From the NCBI GenBank assembly GCA_910586315.1, contig CAJUIP010000004.1, positions 66,902 to 130,901 of the forward strand: 64,000 nucleotides of DNA, read 5' to 3'. This document shows positions 61,687-64,000 of this stretch, one piece after another. Made by a program: the position numbers and the translations under genes. Origin of the DNA: an uncultured Lachnospiraceae bacterium. GTDB lineage: Bacteria > Bacillota > Clostridia > Lachnospirales > Lachnospiraceae. Under the pieces are notes generated by a model that was not told where the DNA came from, did not search any database, and saw only the letters and a program-made list of their open reading frames with translations. Numbering within the stretch: the first letter of the stretch is position 1; the number at the start of each line of letters is the position of its first letter.

Positions 61687-61730
61687 CTGCCTGGACGGAG
61701 AAAGCTTTCGCCGGGGAAATTATAAAAAAA

Positions 61731-61770
61731 GGGACCTGTTTTGGCGGATTGCCTGACAGGTCCTTTTTGG
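61731..61770. terminator. Bidirectional terminator between convergent genes
   Basis: GGGACCTGT and ACAGGTCC pair, with A-rich sequence on the left and TTTTT on the right. It serves the transporter gene and the minus-strand ABC gene. Confidence 0.8.
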
Positions 61771-61791
61771 CTGTGTCACAGGAAAGGGAAT

Positions 61792-63528
61792 TTATTCCAG
61801 TCCCTCAAACTGCATTTCGTAATATTTTGCGTACAGGCCGCCCTTTGCCAGAAGATCACTGTGAGTACCGCGCTCGGAGATATTCTGTTCATTGATGACA
61901 ATGATTTCATCCGCATTGCGGATGGTGGAGAGGCGGTGGGCGATGGTGACAGTGGTGCGGTTTTTGGAAAGCTCTTCCAGGCTTTTCTGGATATGGCGTT
62001 CGCTTTCGTTATCGAGAGCGCTGGTGGCCTCATCGAGAATCAGAATTGGGGGATTTTTAAGGAATACCCTGGCGATGGAGATTCGCTGTTTCTGGCCGCC
62101 GGAAAGTCTGGCGCCGCGTTCTCCCACGAAGGTGTCATAGCCGTCAGGAAGTTCCATGATAAAGTCATGAATATTGGCCTTTTTGGCGGCCTCTATGATT
62201 TCTTCATCCGTTGCTTCCGGTTTTCCGTAGGCGATATTTTCGCGGATGGTTCCACCAAACAGATATACATCCTGCTGCACCAGACCAATGGAGCTGCGGA
62301 GCGATTTTAAGGTAACATGACGGATGTCCTTTCCATCAATGGTGACGGCCCCCTCTGACACATCATAAAAACGGGGCAGGAGAGAGCAGATCGTGGTTTT
62401 TCCGCCGCCGGAGGGCCCTACCAGGGCGACGGACCTTCCATGAGGAATGGTAAAGGAAACATCCGTGAGTACTGGCTCTCCGCTGTTGTAATAGAAGCTT
62501 ACATTTTTGTAAGCGATGTCTCCCTTTACGTCTTTTAAATCCACGGCATCCGGCGCATCCACGATTTCAGGCTCTGTTTCCACAACGTCCAGAAAGCGTT
62601 TAAAGCCTGTAAGGCCCTTCTGGAGCATTTCCGTAAATTCCACCAGAATCTGAATGGGGCTGATGAAAATTCCAATGTAGAGAGCATACATGGCCAAATC
62701 CGCCGGCGCCATTTCCCCAGCCGCAATCAGGTAGCCTCCGGCCACCAGAACCGTCATGTACATGAGGCCTTGGAAAAACAGGGTTCCAGAGTGGAATTTA
62801 CCCATGGCACGGTAGTTTCTGTCACGGGAGCGAACGAAATTTTCATTGCTGTAATGGAACTTTTTCCGTTCGATGTCCTCATTGGCGAAGGACTGCACCA
62901 CGCGGATTCCCGATAAGGTATCCTGGAGCCTGGCATTGATATCACCGATTTTTCTCCGGTTATCCATAAAGGTCTCCTGCATGCTGGCGTTCTGCATGAA
63001 ACAGAAGACAACCATGAGAATTACCACAACGCCTAAAAGAAGGGCCAGCTTTCCGTTGATTAAGAAGAGGAAAACAAAAGATCCAATGATTTTAATGGAA
63101 GAAATAAACACATTTTCCGGTCCGTGGTGGGCAAATTCTGAAATTTCAAACAGGTCGGAAACCAGCTTACTCATCATTTGTCCCGTATTATTTTTGTCAT
63201 AGTAAGAAAAGGAGAGCTTTTCGTAATGGTCAAAGAGCTCCTTTCTCATATCTCTCTCAATCCAGGTTCCCATCACATGCCCCTGATAGGTAACATAATA
63301 TTTACAGGCTGTCTGTAAAATGTAAAGAATGAGAAGACCGCAAAGAAGAAGGCCAAGGGAATGAAGAATGGCCTCCTGGTCCCTGGTGAACCAGTCGTTG
63401 GCGGCCCGCCTTAAAATCTGCGGAAAAGCCAGATCCACAGCGCTGATGAAGGTGGCGCAAAGCAGGTCCAGAAAGAATACCCTTTTGTAAGGTTTATAAT
63501 AGGCGGCAAATTTTTTCAGTACGTTCAT
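61792..63528 (-). CDS. ABC exporter, fused permease and ATPase
   Basis: 578 residues from ATG 63528 (GGGAGGTATT upstream on the minus strand; frame open from 63576). Six membrane helices in the first about 310 residues, then the nucleotide-binding domain: Walker A VGPSGGGKTT, signature LSGGQKQR, Walker B ILILDEATSALD, switch AHRLST. A homo-dimeric exporter of the MsbA/BmrA type. Substrate unknown. Confidence 0.9.
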   Translation of the reverse strand: MNVLKKFAAYYKPYKRVFFLDLLCATFISAVDLAFPQILRRAANDWFTRDQEAILHSLGLLLCGLLILYILQTACKYYVTYQGHVMGTWIERDMRKELFDHYEKLSFSYYDKNNTGQMMSKLVSDLFEISEFAHHGPENVFISSIKIIGSFVFLFLINGKLALLLGVVVILMVVFCFMQNASMQETFMDNRRKIGDINARLQDTLSGIRVVQSFANEDIERKKFHYSNENFVRSRDRNYRAMGKFHSGTLFFQGLMYMTVLVAGGYLIAAGEMAPADLAMYALYIGIFISPIQILVEFTEMLQKGLTGFKRFLDVVETEPEIVDAPDAVDLKDVKGDIAYKNVSFYYNSGEPVLTDVSFTIPHGRSVALVGPSGGGKTTICSLLPRFYDVSEGAVTIDGKDIRHVTLKSLRSSIGLVQQDVYLFGGTIRENIAYGKPEATDEEIIEAAKKANIHDFIMELPDGYDTFVGERGARLSGGQKQRISIARVFLKNPPILILDEATSALDNESERHIQKSLEELSKNRTTVTIAHRLSTIRNADEIIVINEQNISERGTHSDLLAKGGLYAKYYEMQFEGLE

Positions 63529-63814
63529 AATACCTCCCTCATATGTAGCATTAGGTACGAAGCAATCCGGCGTCATAGGGGATACCTTTTACCTTCAACA
63601 TCATAACATGGAAAACTCAGGAAGTAAATAGGCAGGGAGTGAGGAAAATGCGTGAATTCCGCCGCAGAAAATTATGATCTGGGTAATGAAAATTTAATTG
63701 ATTTTTAAGGGATAAAAAGAAGGGGTGTGGTATAATGTCCACGAAAGCAATGAGCAGTGCGGAAAAACTCCAGCGGAAAGCTGCGTCGTGCTTGCACGTA
63801 AGCAGCTTTTTGTT

Positions 63815-64000
63815 GGAGTTTTACCATAGGGCGAAGCCCGTGAGAGAGAAGCCGCAAAGCGGATTCGAGCGCGCACTGCGGGGCAGCCCTCGGAGAAAAG
63901 CTTAAGGAAAGCAACGTTGTGCTTGCTCGAAAGCAGCTTTTTGCCGGAGTTTTACCATAGGGCGAAGCCCGTGAGAGAGAAGCCGCAAAGCGGATTCGAG
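63815..64000 (+). repeat. 55-bp direct repeat with flanking hairpin
   Basis: 63815-63869 and 63946-64000 are identical over 55 bases (starting GGAGTTTTACCATAGGGCG), 131 bases apart. In front of each copy lies a stem of the form AAAGC(A/T)GC...GCAGCTTTTTG. A TATAAT box at 63731 precedes the first copy. Cut by the window edge, so the copy number is unknown. Probably a chromosomal dispersed repeat. Confidence 0.7.

Overview
The window looks like chromosome of a Gram-positive anaerobe of the Clostridia, most likely Lachnospiraceae. It carries a glutamate-synthase small subunit of the bacterial GltD type, two MATE exporters, the NifU-like plus GGGtGRT gene pair typical of gut Clostridia, a lysine riboswitch in front of an NhaC-family transporter, and strong AGGAGG-type ribosome binding sites throughout. 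No species can be named from the sequence alone.

Layout. 1-5573 is left chromosomal flank: gltD 3' end, two MATE genes, Fe-S scaffold, GGGtGRT protein. About 5574-57320 is one large integrated element of roughly 52 kb. It opens with four direct AAGACmCA repeats and a tyrosine integrase. It ends with an excisionase-like gene, two more AAGAC repeats, and a short remnant resembling the GGGtGRT 3' end, so the element sits in the 3' end of that gene. Right flank (57.3-64 kb): a two-gene AAA ATPase plus TOPRIM-like pair that looks like a defence module, the lysine riboswitch and NhaC-type transporter, an ABC exporter on the minus strand, and a 55-bp direct repeat.

Inside the element almost every gene reads rightward. 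7-12.7 kb: a D12-class adenine methyltransferase, an HNH-like protein and unknown genes. 12.7-34.5 kb: a secretome block with a 1,784-residue multi-domain membrane protein, MucBP-repeat proteins, three proteins sharing a WxL-like beta domain (one fused to BspA-type leucine-rich repeats), proteins with cell-wall-binding repeats, a 1,099-residue secreted protein and a lipoprotein. In the middle of this block lie about 1.35 kb of non-coding DNA with repeats and a likely structured RNA. 34.7-45 kb: small cytoplasmic genes, including DUF262, DUF3846 and DUF4314 proteins and several MerR/excisionase-like DNA-binding proteins. 45.4-57 kb: an amidoligase, a divergent membrane gene with two ribbon-helix-helix regulators, a GT-C-like membrane protein, a short second tyrosine recombinase and unknowns. 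I recognise no relaxase, VirB4/VirD4, replication initiator, terminase or capsid gene, so how the element moves is open.

The most striking observation is a short oriented motif, CAGGGGTAY (core GGGGTAY). By hand count the core hexamer GGGGTA occurs about 135 times on the + strand of the element, against about 5 copies of its reverse complement. I found none in about 12 kb of flanking chromosome. It lies in coding and non-coding DNA and in all three reading frames. It keeps the same orientation inside the only minus-strand gene. That is the signature of a DNA-level polarity signal read by an element-encoded machine, comparable in logic to KOPS, Chi or clt repeats but private to this element.
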